A stretch of 64,000 bases of DNA from Pseudomonadota bacterium (GCA_023404095.1 JAEYDD010000067.1:310001-374000), one strand, 5' to 3'; counted from the first letter of the stretch, positions 9,060 to 18,245 are shown. Numbers and translations: made by a program. The notes: generated by a model from the sequence alone, not told the origin.

Positions 9060-9160
9060 CCCGATACCGAAGCCTGCGTTTGCGTGATGCGCCCATCAAT
9101 TGTTTCGATGGGAGAATTTTATGCCTTCTTGGCGCTGCCGCCCTGCAATATACAAATGCC

Positions 9161-11281
9161 ATGAACGTTGCGACCCCAAATCTCGGCAAATCCCGGATCG
9201 CCCACTCGGTCTGTCCGCATGACTGTCCCTCCGCCTGCGCGCTCGATATCGAGATCGGCGCTGACGGGCGGATCGGCAAGGTGCGCGGCAGCGCCGACAA
9301 CAGCTACACGGCGGGTGTGATCTGCGCCAAGGTCGCCCGCTATGCCGACCGGCTCTATCATCCAGACCGCTTGCTGAAGCCGCTGCGCCGCACGGGTGAA
9401 AAGGGGGCGGGCGGCTGGCAGGACATTTCGTGGGAGGATGCGCTCGACGAGATTGCGAACGCCTTCGTCAAGGCCGAGCAGGCGCACGGCACCGAAGCCG
9501 TCTGGCCCTACTACTATGCCGGCACGATGGGGCAGGTGCAGCGCGACAGCATTGACCGCCTTCGCCATGCCAAGCGCTATTCCGGCTTCTTCGACAGTAT
9601 CTGCACCAACACCGCCTGGACCGGCTACGTGATGGGTACCGGCAGCCTGACCGGCCCTGACCCGCGCGAGATGGCCAAGGCTGACTGCGTCGTCATCTGG
9701 GGCACGAATGCGGTCGCCACGCAGGTCAATGTGATGACCCATGCGGTCAAGGCCCGCAAGGAGCGCGGCGCGAAGCTTGTCGTCATCGACATCTATGACA
9801 ACCCGACGATGAAGCAGGCCGACATGGCGCTGAAGCTCCGCCCCGGCACCGACGCAGCACTCGCCTGTGCGGTGATGCACGTCGCCTTCCGCGACGGCCA
9901 TGCCGACCGCACCTACATGGAACGGTTCGCCGACGATCCGGCCGGGCTCGAGGCGCATCTGGCCACGCGCGGACCGGAGTGGGCGGCAGGGATCACCGGC
10001 CTTTCGGTCGAGGAGATCGAGGCATTCGCCCGGCTGGTAGGCGAGACGAAGCGCACCTTCTTCCGCCTCGGCTACGGCTTCACCCGCAGCCGCAACGGTT
10101 CCGTCTCCATGCATGCCGCCTGTTCGGTCGCGACCGTGCTCGGCTCCTGGCAGCACGAGGGCGGCGGCGCCTTCCACAACAATGGCGGCATCTACCGGCT
10201 GGACAAGCGCGAGCTGATGGGCCTCGACATGGTCGATCCCGATATCCGCGAGCTGGACCAGTCCCAGATCGGACGGGTGCTGACCGGCGATCCGGTGGCG
10301 CTGCGTCATCGCGGGCCGGTGACGGCGATGCTGATCCAGAACACCAATCCGGCGAACATCGCCCCCGAGCAGCGGCTGGTGACAAAGGGGTTCATGCGCG
10401 ACGACCTCTTCGTCGCCGTGCACGAGCAGTTCATGACCGATACGGCCAAGCTCGCCGACATCGTGCTGCCGGCCACCATGTTCGTCGAGCACGACGACCT
10501 CTATCGCGGCGGCGGCCACCAGCACATCCTGCTCGGCCCCAAGCTCGTCGAGCCGCCTGCGACCGTGCGCACCAATCTTTTCGTGATCGACGAACTGGCC
10601 GGACGCCTCGGCGTTGCCCACCTGCCGGGCTTCGGCCTGACCGAGCGCGACCATATCACCCGTATGCTGCCGCACTACGAGATGGATTACGACGGCCTTG
10701 CCGAGGAGAAGTGGATCGACTGCCAACCGGACTTCGACACGGCGCACTACGCGAGGGGCTTCGGCCATCCGGATGGCCGTTTCCGCTTCCGCCCGAACTG
10801 GACGGCCACGCCGGCCCCCAATCAGCCGCCGGCCTCGATCGGCGTGCTCGGCCCGCACGCCGCACTGCCGGAGTTCCCCGACTATGTCGAGGTGATCGAA
10901 GCGGCGGACGACGAACACCCCTTCCGCCTCGCCACCCCGCCCGCGCGCACCTACCTCAACTCCAGCTTCACCGAGATGAAGTGGTCGCGCGAACGTGAGG
11001 GTCGGCCGGAGGTGATGATCCACCCGGACGACGCCGGGGCCAACGGCATCGCCGACGGCGAGGTGGTCAGGCTCGGCAACGTCCGCGGCGAGATCCGCCT
11101 GCATGCGAAGGTGACGGGCGAGGCCAAGCCGGGCGTCTTGATCTGCGAGGGCATCTGGCCGAACGACGCCCATCTGGACGGCGAGGGCATCAACGTGCTG
11201 ACAGGTGCCGATCCCGTCGCGCCCTATGGCGGCGCTGCCCTGCACGACAACCGCGTCTGGCTCAGGAAAGAGGCTGCATGA
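9161..11281 (+). CDS. Molybdopterin oxidoreductase with one [4Fe-4S] cluster
   Basis: A 706-residue member of the DMSO-reductase superfamily, binding bis-MGD molybdenum. The N-terminal iron-sulfur domain has C-x3-C-x3-C and a fourth Cys about 28 residues later (VCPHDCPSAC ... VICAK). The molybdopterin domain follows (VIWGTNAVATQVN, VIDIYDNPTMKQAD) with the C-terminal dinucleotide-binding domain (TYLNSSFTE, MIHPDDAGANGIADGEVVRL). There is no Tat or Sec signal, so it should be cytoplasmic. No partner electron-transfer or membrane subunit gene is adjacent, so substrate and partner are unknown. ATG 9161 was chosen because homology-like sequence starts there. It overlaps nudK by ATGA at its end. 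Confidence 0.9.
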   Translation: MNVATPNLGKSRIAHSVCPHDCPSACALDIEIGADGRIGKVRGSADNSYTAGVICAKVARYADRLYHPDRLLKPLRRTGEKGAGGWQDISWEDALDEIANAFVKAEQAHGTEAVWPYYYAGTMGQVQRDSIDRLRHAKRYSGFFDSICTNTAWTGYVMGTGSLTGPDPREMAKADCVVIWGTNAVATQVNVMTHAVKARKERGAKLVVIDIYDNPTMKQADMALKLRPGTDAALACAVMHVAFRDGHADRTYMERFADDPAGLEAHLATRGPEWAAGITGLSVEEIEAFARLVGETKRTFFRLGYGFTRSRNGSVSMHAACSVATVLGSWQHEGGGAFHNNGGIYRLDKRELMGLDMVDPDIRELDQSQIGRVLTGDPVALRHRGPVTAMLIQNTNPANIAPEQRLVTKGFMRDDLFVAVHEQFMTDTAKLADIVLPATMFVEHDDLYRGGGHQHILLGPKLVEPPATVRTNLFVIDELAGRLGVAHLPGFGLTERDHITRMLPHYEMDYDGLAEEKWIDCQPDFDTAHYARGFGHPDGRFRFRPNWTATPAPNQPPASIGVLGPHAALPEFPDYVEVIEAADDEHPFRLATPPARTYLNSSFTEMKWSREREGRPEVMIHPDDAGANGIADGEVVRLGNVRGEIRLHAKVTGEAKPGVLICEGIWPNDAHLDGEGINVLTGADPVAPYGGAALHDNRVWLRKEAA

Positions 11282-11862
11282 CGAAGTTCCGGGACGCGAA
11301 GATCGACGTCGTCTCCGACGAGACCCTCTCCGACAACTGGTACCACCTGCGCAAGGTCACCTTCGACTATACCGGCTCGGACGGCCACACCGTCCGTCTC
11401 GAGCGCGAGGTCTACGACCGCGGCAACGGCGCCACCATCCTCCTGCACGACCCCAAACGCGACACCATCATCCTCGTGCGCCAGTTCCGCATGCCCGCCT
11501 ACCAGAACGGCCATTCCGGCTGGCTGCTGGAGACGCCGGCCGGCCTGCTCGACGGCGACCACCCGGCCGATGCCATCCGCCGCGAGGTGATGGAGGAGAC
11601 CGGCTATAGGATCGGCGAGGTCAGGTCGCTGTTCCGTGCCTTCATGAGCCCCGGCGCCGTCACCGAACTCGTCCACTTCTTCGCCGCCGAGATCGACGCC
11701 TCCGTGCGCGAGGGGCACGGCGGCGGCGCCGACCACGAACACGAGGATATCGAAGTGGTGGAACTCAGCCTCGACGAGGCGGCCCGCATGATCGAGACCG
11801 GCGAGATCTGCGACGGCAAGACGATCATGCTGGTGCAGTGGGCGCTGGCGCGGCGGCGATGA
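11278..11862 (+). CDS. nudK: GDP-mannose hydrolase, Nudix family
   Basis: NudK hydrolyses GDP-mannose and related nucleotide sugars. The 194-residue protein has a Nudix box of the NudK form: AGLLDGD followed by seven residues and REVMEETGY, where Asp replaces the first Glu and the loop is one residue shorter, as I recall for E. coli NudK. The following MSPGAVTELVHFF matches the NudK-specific segment for substrate recognition. A His-rich insertion (GHGGGADHEHED) precedes the last domain part. Its ATG overlaps the TGA of the molybdopterin oxidoreductase, so the two are translationally coupled, though no functional link is known. Confidence 0.92.
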   Translation: MTKFRDAKIDVVSDETLSDNWYHLRKVTFDYTGSDGHTVRLEREVYDRGNGATILLHDPKRDTIILVRQFRMPAYQNGHSGWLLETPAGLLDGDHPADAIRREVMEETGYRIGEVRSLFRAFMSPGAVTELVHFFAAEIDASVREGHGGGADHEHEDIEVVELSLDEAARMIETGEICDGKTIMLVQWALARRR

Positions 11863-12128
11863 GGGAAGGGCGGTGACGCGACGGCAATCAGCCCCTTGAA
11901 CCGTCACGGGAGCCACAGTCGTCACAGTCGCCACCGAGCCGGTCATGCCGGACTTGATCCGGCATCCCGCCCGCTCAAGTCCTTGCACGAAAGCTGCGCT
12001 TTCCGCGCCGCGGACGCGCCGCTGCTGGAACCCGGATCAGGTCCGGGATGCCGCGTGCGGTGTGGCTGCCGGGGCGCGAGCGGGTACGGCGCGAACCGGT
12101 TTATCGCCGCTGCATGGTTCAGGGGCGT
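11863..12128. other. Intergenic region with palindromic repeats
   Basis: This gap separates the convergent nudK and purN genes. It contains two short palindromes described separately (11939-11967 and 12025-12053). No ORF here looks coding. Confidence 0.6.
11939..12053. repeat. Pair of interspersed palindromic repeat units
   Basis: Two near-identical dyads lie 58 bases apart. The first has ATGCCGGA, a 5-base spacer and TCCGGCAT (near 11944-11964). The second has CCCGGA, TCAGG and TCCGGG (near 12030-12047). This GGATxxGGTCCGG-type dyad is a common extragenic palindrome in Rhizobiales (RIME/REP-like). In RNA the two would form hairpins between convergent genes and could act as a bidirectional transcription barrier. 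Confidence 0.65.
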
Positions 12129-12797
12129 TCACAGGGTCGGGGAAATGAGAGAGCCGGTGGCTTCGCCTGCTGACGCACCTGTCACAACAGCCCTGCCGCC
12201 CTCCATACGCACCTTGCCTTCCGCAACGAGCTTCATCGCCAGCGGATAGGCCTTGTGCTCAATGGTGAGGACCCGCGCTGCGAGGTCCGCCGGCGTGTCG
12301 CTCGCCAGTACCGGCACGGCCGCCTGGACGATCTGCGGGCCCTCGTCCATGCCTTCGGTGACGAAATGCACGGTGCAGCCGGCGATCTTCATGCCCGCTT
12401 CGATGGCGCGGCGATGGGTGTCGAGGCCCGGAAAGAGCGGCAGCAGCGAGGGATGGATGTTGAGGATGCGTCCCTCGTAGCGGGCGATGAAGCGGCCCGA
12501 AAGCAGGCGCATGTAGCCGGCGAGGCAGATGATGTCTGGGCGCTGGCGTTCGAGCTCGGCGAGAAACGCCTCCTCGTGCGCCTCCTTCGAGGCGAAATCC
12601 TTGCGGGCGAAGGCGAAGGTCGGAATGCCCCGCGCCTTTGCCTTGGCAAGTCCGCCTGCGTCCGGCTTGTCGGAAAAGACGGCGACGATCTCGGCCGGGA
12701 AGTCCGGCAGCGCGCAGCTGTCGGCAAGCTTCACCATGTTCGAGCCGCTGCCGGAGATGAAGGCGACGACGCGCTTGCGGGTGACGCCTGAACTCAT
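12129..12797 (-). CDS. purN: Phosphoribosylglycinamide formyltransferase
   Basis: PurN transfers a formyl group from 10-formyltetrahydrofolate to GAR, the third step of purine synthesis. The 222-residue protein has the phosphate-binding SGSGSNM near residue 16, the folate-site strand ICLAGYMRLLS, and the catalytic N-H-D set in ILNIHPSLLP (Asn, His) and FVTEGMDEGP (Asp). Its C-terminus is slightly extended. The ATG overlaps the purM stop as ATGA, so purM-purN form a coupled operon read leftward. Confidence 0.97.
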   Translation of the reverse strand: MSSGVTRKRVVAFISGSGSNMVKLADSCALPDFPAEIVAVFSDKPDAGGLAKAKARGIPTFAFARKDFASKEAHEEAFLAELERQRPDIICLAGYMRLLSGRFIARYEGRILNIHPSLLPLFPGLDTHRRAIEAGMKIAGCTVHFVTEGMDEGPQIVQAAVPVLASDTPADLAARVLTIEHKAYPLAMKLVAEGKVRMEGGRAVVTGASAGEATGSLISPTL

Positions 12798-13867
12798 AGG
12801 GCGAGCGTGCCCTTGTAGCTGGTGCCGGACGCGCCTTCCGTGCGGGCGACCATGCGGCCGAGCGTGAAGACGGTTTCGCCTTCGGCCGCAAGCACCGCAC
12901 TGACGCGCTCGACGTCATCCGCCGAAACGACGGCGATCATGCCGACGCCGCAGTTGAAGGTGCGCAGCATTTCGGTCGCGGCGACCCCGCCGGTCTTCGA
13001 CAGCCAGGCAAACACCGAGGGCGCCTTCACGGCGTCGAGGTCGATCTCGGCTGCGAGGTGCTTCGGCAGCACGCGCGGAATGTTTTCCGGGAAGCCGCCG
13101 CCGGTGATATGGGCCAGCGCCTTGATCGCGCCGGTCTCGCGGATCGCCTTCAGAAGCGGCTTCACATAGATCTTTGTCGGCGTCATAAGCGCTTCGGCCA
13201 GCGTCTTGTCTTCCGCAAACGGGGCAGGGGCATCCCACGCAAGGCCGGACAGCGCCACGATCTTGCGCACCAGCGAGTAGCCATTGGAATGCACGCCGGA
13301 GGAGGCGAGCCCGAGGATGACGTCGCCTTCGGCGATATCTCCGGCCGGCAGCAGTTTTCCGCGTTCGGCCGCACCCACGGCAAAGCCCGCGAGATCGTAG
13401 TCGCCGCCGGCGTACATGCCGGGCATCTCCGCGGTCTCGCCGCCGATCAGCGCGCAGCCGGCCTGGCGGCAACCCTCGGCGATACCGCCGACGATCGCAG
13501 CCCCCTGGTCGGGATCGAGCTTGCCGGTGGCGAAGTAGTCGAGGAAGAACAGCGGCTCTGCGCCCTGAACCACGAGGTCGTTGACGCACATGGCGACGAG
13601 GTCGATGCCGACGGTGTCGTGCCTGTCCGCGTCGATCGCGATCTTCAGCTTGGTGCCGACGCCGTCGTTGGCGGCGACCAGGACGGGATCGGTGAAGCCG
13701 GCCGCCTTCAGGTCGAACAGGCCGCCGAAGCCGCCGATCTCGCCATCGGCGCCGGGACGGCGGGTGGAGCGGACGGCCGGCTTGATCTTCTCGACCAGCA
13801 GGTTGCCCGCGTCGATATCGACGCCCGCATCGCTGTAGGTCAGGCCGTTTCTGTCAGACTGGCTCAT
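12794..13867 (-). CDS. purM: Phosphoribosylformylglycinamidine cyclo-ligase (AIR synthetase)
   Basis: PurM closes the imidazole ring of AIR with ATP, the fifth purine step. The 357-residue protein has the signature segments LTYSDAGVDIDAGN at the N-terminus, ANDGVGTKLKIA, DLVVQGAEPLFFLDYFATGK and GGETAEMPGMY, and the C-terminal HITGGGFPENIPRVLP. ATG 13867 was chosen because it directly precedes the conserved start and follows a GCGGAGAG ribosome-binding site; upstream in-frame sequence is not conserved-looking. It is first in the purM-purN operon and divergent from the permease gene. Confidence 0.97.
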   Translation of the reverse strand: MSQSDRNGLTYSDAGVDIDAGNLLVEKIKPAVRSTRRPGADGEIGGFGGLFDLKAAGFTDPVLVAANDGVGTKLKIAIDADRHDTVGIDLVAMCVNDLVVQGAEPLFFLDYFATGKLDPDQGAAIVGGIAEGCRQAGCALIGGETAEMPGMYAGGDYDLAGFAVGAAERGKLLPAGDIAEGDVILGLASSGVHSNGYSLVRKIVALSGLAWDAPAPFAEDKTLAEALMTPTKIYVKPLLKAIRETGAIKALAHITGGGFPENIPRVLPKHLAAEIDLDAVKAPSVFAWLSKTGGVAATEMLRTFNCGVGMIAVVSADDVERVSAVLAAEGETVFTLGRMVARTEGASGTSYKGTLAL

Positions 13868-14059
13868 CGTCCGCTCTCCGCTTTCTGGCAATTGCGCCCG
13901 ATTGGCACGTCGGGGCCGCAAGTGCAAGCGCAATGCCCGGATCGCCCGGCTTTTTTAACGTTTTTGCCGGCGGGACTGCTGCCTCCCCCGAAGCACGCTG
14001 TCGATTTGCCCGTCGCGACCTTGACCATTCTCTCCGGCACGGCCTATTTCAACACTAGA

Positions 14060-15262
14060 ATGCGTTTCAGTCAGGGTAGGGCGGTCGTGAAGGATCACGA
14101 AACAGTACATCGCAGCACGGCCCCCGGCCCGGTTTCCGCCCACGTCAGCGGTGCCGGATTGAAGCGGCAGGTCATCTTCTGGCTGCTTGCGCTGGCCGGT
14201 CTCGTTCTTTTCTTGATGATCTTCAGCTCGATCCTGCTGCCCTTCGTTGCCGGCATGGCGCTCGCCTATTTCCTCGATCCGGTCGCCGACAGGCTGGAGC
14301 GCTTCGGCCTCAGCCGCACCATGGCGACGGTGTTCATCCTTGTCGCCTTCGTCATCCTGTTTGCCCTTTCGCTGATGATCATCATCCCGCTTCTGGCGAC
14401 ACAGGCCTCCGATCTCTTCGCCAAGCTGCCGGGCTACATCACCCAGCTGCAGAATCTGGTCACGAGCTTCAACCCGGAGATCCTGCCGCCCTGGATCAGC
14501 AGCCAGATGGGCACGATCAAGCAGGGTTTCGGCAGCGTGCTGGCCGAAGGTGCCGGGCTCCTCGGCACTGTCTTTAAGCAGATCTGGAATTCGGGCCTTG
14601 CGCTCGTCGACATCGCTTCGCTGCTCATCGTGACCCCCGTCGTTGCCTTCTACCTGCTGCTCGACTGGGATCGGATGATCACCAAGGTGGACAGCTGGAT
14701 TCCGCGCCAGCACGTCACGACCGTCCGCCAGATCGCAACCGAGATGAACACCGCCATCGCCGGCTTCGTGCGCGGGCAGGGTTCGATCTGCATCATTCTC
14801 GGCCTGTACTACGGCATCGGGCTGACGTCCGTCGGACTGAACTTCGGCCTCTTGATCGGCCTCTTCGCCGGCATGATCAGCTTCGTCCCCTATGTGGGCT
14901 CGATGGTGGGGCTGGTTCTCTCGGTGGGGGTCGCCATCGTCCAGTTCTGGCCGGATTACCTGTGGATCGGCGCGGTGCTCGCAATCTTCTTCTCCGGGCA
15001 GTTCATCGAGGGCAACATTCTGCAGCCGAAGCTCGTGGGCAAGCAGGTCGGCCTTCATCCGGTCTGGCTGATGTTCGCGCTGTTCGCCTTCGGCGCCCTG
15101 TTCGGCTTCGTCGGCCTGCTGGTTGCGGTTCCAGCTTCCGCCGCGATCGGCGTGCTTGTCCGTTTCGGGCTGCAGCGCTACCTTGACAGCGACGTCTATC
15201 ACGGTCAGGGCAATCCGCCCGCCGTGCGGGAGAAGGAAACGCCTTCCGTTCGCAAGCCGTAG
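14060..15262 (+). CDS. AI-2E family (PerM/TqsA-like) membrane protein
   Basis: A ~400-residue inner-membrane protein of the AI-2E/UPF0118 family, involved in export of signals or ions in other bacteria. It shows a hydrophobic N-terminal pair (VIFWLLALAGLVLFLMIF, SILLPFVAGMALAYFLDP), a central amphipathic periplasmic part (YITQLQNLVTSF...), then about five membrane segments including the conserved LLIGLFAGMISFVPYVGS and the QFIEGNILQPKLVGKQVGLHP loop. Only one upstream ATG fits (14060), but a GTG at 14087 has a better-spaced AGGG site; the first nine residues are uncertain. The Hda-like gene begins 12 bases after its stop, likely one transcript. Confidence 0.88.
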   Translation: MRFSQGRAVVKDHETVHRSTAPGPVSAHVSGAGLKRQVIFWLLALAGLVLFLMIFSSILLPFVAGMALAYFLDPVADRLERFGLSRTMATVFILVAFVILFALSLMIIIPLLATQASDLFAKLPGYITQLQNLVTSFNPEILPPWISSQMGTIKQGFGSVLAEGAGLLGTVFKQIWNSGLALVDIASLLIVTPVVAFYLLLDWDRMITKVDSWIPRQHVTTVRQIATEMNTAIAGFVRGQGSICIILGLYYGIGLTSVGLNFGLLIGLFAGMISFVPYVGSMVGLVLSVGVAIVQFWPDYLWIGAVLAIFFSGQFIEGNILQPKLVGKQVGLHPVWLMFALFAFGALFGFVGLLVAVPASAAIGVLVRFGLQRYLDSDVYHGQGNPPAVREKETPSVRKP

Positions 15263-15273
15263 CCGAGTATCGC

Positions 15274-15975
15274 ATGAAATCGCCCAAACCCGCAGAACAG
15301 CTGCCGCTGGAGTTCCAGCACGTTGCCTCGTCAGGTCGCGACGACCTGCTGATATCCGATCCGCTGAGCGCCGCGGTCTCCGTCGTGGATGCCTGGCCGA
15401 ACTGGCCCTCGCCCGTGGTGATCCTGGCCGGGCCTGTCGGTTCGGGCAAGACGCATCTCGCCTCGATCTGGCGCGAGCGTTCGGGCGCTGCCGAAATCCG
15501 TCCGCGGGAAGGTGAGGGTGCGGAAGAGATGGCGGCCGCAGGCCCCGTATTGTTCGAGGATGCCGACCGCTGCGGCTTCGACGACCGCTCGCTCTTCCAT
15601 GTCATCAACAATGTTCGCCAGAACGGTAACACCCTCCTGATGACATCGCGCCTTTGGCCAATGTCCTGGCCGGTCGAACTGCCGGACCTGCGCTCGCGTC
15701 TCAAGGCGGCGACGGTGGTGGAGATCGGCGAGCCTGACGACGAGCTTCTGTCGCAGGTGATCGTCAAGCTCTTCGCCGATCGCCAGCTTTTCGTGGATGA
15801 CCGCCTCGTCGCCTACATGGTCGCGCGGATGGAACGCTCTCTCGATGCCGCGCAAAAGATTGTGGATCGTCTCGACCGGCTGGCGCTGGCGCGCGGCAGC
15901 CGCATCACGCGGGCGCTCGCCCAGGAGGTGCTCGGCCAGATGGCCGAGGGAGATAGCTCCGAGCTCGGGGATTGA
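15274..15975 (+). CDS. hdaA: Hda-like DnaA regulator
   Basis: An AAA+ protein homologous to the DnaA ATPase core, lacking a DNA-binding domain. In alphaproteobacteria the Hda/HdaA protein promotes ATP hydrolysis by DnaA together with the sliding clamp, limiting re-initiation. The 233 residues contain a clamp-binding-type hexapeptide near the N-terminus (QLPLEF, residues 9-14), Walker A as GPVGSGKTH, a Walker-B-like LFEDAD, and sensor-region TSR. It lies between the permease gene and ppk, as in other Rhizobiaceae. Product name by family; symbol assigned with moderate certainty. Confidence 0.85.
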   Translation: MKSPKPAEQLPLEFQHVASSGRDDLLISDPLSAAVSVVDAWPNWPSPVVILAGPVGSGKTHLASIWRERSGAAEIRPREGEGAEEMAAAGPVLFEDADRCGFDDRSLFHVINNVRQNGNTLLMTSRLWPMSWPVELPDLRSRLKAATVVEIGEPDDELLSQVIVKLFADRQLFVDDRLVAYMVARMERSLDAAQKIVDRLDRLALARGSRITRALAQEVLGQMAEGDSSELGD

Positions 15976-15993
15976 CTGTCATAGAACCGTCGT
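15976..15993 (+). promoter_or_regulatory. Candidate PHO box upstream of ppk
   Basis: Two 7-base repeats spaced by 4 bases: CTGTCAT, AGAA, CCGTCGT. The first matches the PhoB half-site consensus perfectly, the second in 5 of 7. It starts right after the hdaA stop, 59 bases upstream of the ppk ATG, a suitable activator position. Confidence 0.5.
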
Positions 15994-16034
15994 CAAACTG
16001 CGCTAACAGCCTGAACAAAAACAACGGGGCGGTT

Positions 16035-18245
16035 ATGGACATGGATGCAGTACCGACGAAGAACGAGAGCGCAGAACAGCCGCAGCAGTCCGATGATGCG
16101 CTGGCTCTCGCGGAGTTGATGAAAAGCCCCGAACGGTTCGTGAACCGTGAGTTTTCCTGGCTTCAGTTCAATCGCCGCGTTCTCGAGGAGACCCTCAACA
16201 CCGCCCATCCGCTGCTCGAGCGCGTGCGTTTCCTGTCGATCTCGGCGGCAAACCTTGACGAGTTCTTCATGGTCCGCGTCGCCGGCCTGGAGGGGCAGGT
16301 TCGCCAGGGCATCGCCATGCGCAGCCCGGACGGCAAGACCTCGGCCGAACAGCTTGACGATATCCTGAAGGAAATCGACAACCTGCAGATGGAGCAGCAG
16401 GCTTCACTCGCCGTGCTGCAGCAGTACCTCGCCAAGGAAGACATCGTCATCATCCGGCCCTCAGGCCTGAAGGGCGATGACCGCAGCTGGCTCGCCCAGG
16501 AGTTCGAGCAGTCGATCTTCCCGGTGCTGACGCCGCTTTCCATCGACCCGGCGCATCCGTTCCCCTTCATCCCCAATCTTGGTTTCTCGATGGGGCTGCA
16601 GCTGGTGCACAAGCGCGATCGCGAGCCGATGACAGCACTGCTGCGCCTGCCGCCGGCGCTGGACCGCTTCATCCGGCTGCCGGACGATGGCGCAGTCATT
16701 CGCTACATCACGCTGGAGGATGCCGTCAGCCTCTTCATCGACAGGCTGTTCCCCGGCTACGAAGTGCAGGGTTCCGGCACCTTCCGCATCATCCGCGACA
16801 GTGATATCGAGGTGGAGGAAGAGGCCGAGGATCTCGTCCGCTTCTTCGAAACCGCGCTGAAGCGCCGGCGCCGCGGCTCGGTGATCCGCATCGAGACCGA
16901 TTCCGAAATGCCGGAATCGCTGCGCCATTTCGTCGTGGACGAACTCGGGGTTCCGGAAAATCGCGTCGCCGTCCTGCCGGGACTGCTGGCGCTCAACACG
17001 CTTTCTGAGATCACAAAGGCGCCGCGCAACGACCTGCGCTTCGAGCCCTACAATGCGCGATTTCCCGAACGCGTCCGCGAGCATGCCGGCGACTGCTTCG
17101 CCGCCATCCGCGAAAAGGACATGGTCGTCCACCACCCCTACGAGTCGTTCGACGTGGTGGTCCAGTTCCTTCTCCAGGCTGCGCGCGATCCTGAGGTTGT
17201 GGCGATAAAGCAGACGCTCTATCGCACCTCAAACGACAGCCCGATCGTGCGAGCGCTGATCGACGCCGCCGAGGCCGGCAAGTCGGTGACGGCACTAGTG
17301 GAGCTCAAGGCGCGCTTCGACGAAGAGGCCAACATCCGCTGGGCGCGCGACCTCGAACGCGCTGGCGTACAGGTGGTCTTCGGCTTCATCGAATTGAAGA
17401 CGCATGCGAAGATGTCGCTCGTGGTCCGTCGCGAGGAGGGCAGGCTGCGCAGCTATTGCCATCTCGGCACCGGCAACTACCACCCCGTTACGGCGAAGAT
17501 CTACACCGACCTGTCGTTCTTCACCTGCAACCCGTCGATCGCCCACGACATGGCGAACATCTTCAACTTCATCACCGGCTACGGCGAGCCGGAAGGCAAT
17601 ATGGAGATCGCGGTTTCGCCGCATACGCTGCGTCCGCGCATCCTTCACAATATCGAAAGCGAGATCGAGCACGCCCGCAGCGGCGCGCCGGCGGCGATCT
17701 GGATGAAGATGAACTCGCTCGTCGATCCGGATATCATCGACGCGCTCTATCGTGCCAGCCAGGCCGGCGTGGAGGTCGATCTCGTCGTGCGCGGCATCTG
17801 CTGCCTGCGGCCGCAGGTTGCGGGCCTGTCGGACAACATCCGGGTCAAGTCCATCGTGGGCCGCTTCCTGGAGCATTCCCGCATCTTCTGTTTCGGCAAT
17901 GGTCACGGGCTTCCCTCGGAGAAGGCGCTCGTCTATATAGGCTCGGCGGACATGATGCCGCGTAACCTGGACCGGCGCGTCGAAACGCTGGTTCCGTTGA
18001 CCAACCGCACTGTGCATGAACAGGTTCTATCGCAGATCATGCTGGGCAATCTGATCGATAACCAGCAGAGCTATGAGATCCTTCCGGATGGAACTTCGCG
18101 GCGCATGCAGGTGCCGCAGGGGACCGAGCCGTTCAATGCGCAGCACTATTTCATGACTAACCCCAGCCTGTCCGGGCGAGGGGAGGCCCTCAAGTCGAGC
18201 GCGCCCAAGGCGATCGCCGGCTGGAAGAGCCAGCGCAAACGGTAA
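16035..18245 (+). CDS. ppk: Polyphosphate kinase 1
   Basis: Ppk1 reversibly polymerises ATP γ-phosphate into inorganic polyphosphate. The 736-residue protein has the N-terminal domain with FVNREFSWLQFNRRVLEE, then the two phospholipase-D-like domains. The autophosphorylated histidine region is visible in ELKTHAKMSLVVRRE and the second active-site His in YCHLGTGNYHPVTAKIYTD. The C-terminus carries YIGSADMMPRNLDRRVE. ATG 16035 lies after CAACGGGGCGG; a TTG frame upstream was rejected. The gene is followed 12 bases later by ppx, so synthesis and breakdown are encoded together, and a candidate PHO box precedes it. Confidence 0.97.
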   Translation: MDMDAVPTKNESAEQPQQSDDALALAELMKSPERFVNREFSWLQFNRRVLEETLNTAHPLLERVRFLSISAANLDEFFMVRVAGLEGQVRQGIAMRSPDGKTSAEQLDDILKEIDNLQMEQQASLAVLQQYLAKEDIVIIRPSGLKGDDRSWLAQEFEQSIFPVLTPLSIDPAHPFPFIPNLGFSMGLQLVHKRDREPMTALLRLPPALDRFIRLPDDGAVIRYITLEDAVSLFIDRLFPGYEVQGSGTFRIIRDSDIEVEEEAEDLVRFFETALKRRRRGSVIRIETDSEMPESLRHFVVDELGVPENRVAVLPGLLALNTLSEITKAPRNDLRFEPYNARFPERVREHAGDCFAAIREKDMVVHHPYESFDVVVQFLLQAARDPEVVAIKQTLYRTSNDSPIVRALIDAAEAGKSVTALVELKARFDEEANIRWARDLERAGVQVVFGFIELKTHAKMSLVVRREEGRLRSYCHLGTGNYHPVTAKIYTDLSFFTCNPSIAHDMANIFNFITGYGEPEGNMEIAVSPHTLRPRILHNIESEIEHARSGAPAAIWMKMNSLVDPDIIDALYRASQAGVEVDLVVRGICCLRPQVAGLSDNIRVKSIVGRFLEHSRIFCFGNGHGLPSEKALVYIGSADMMPRNLDRRVETLVPLTNRTVHEQVLSQIMLGNLIDNQQSYEILPDGTSRRMQVPQGTEPFNAQHYFMTNPSLSGRGEALKSSAPKAIAGWKSQRKR

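Noticed and set aside
9119..11245. Very long open frame antisense to the molybdopterin oxidoreductase gene
   Set aside because: It is a mirror of a real gene with strong codon bias in a high-GC genome; its translation is low-complexity and lacks domain motifs.
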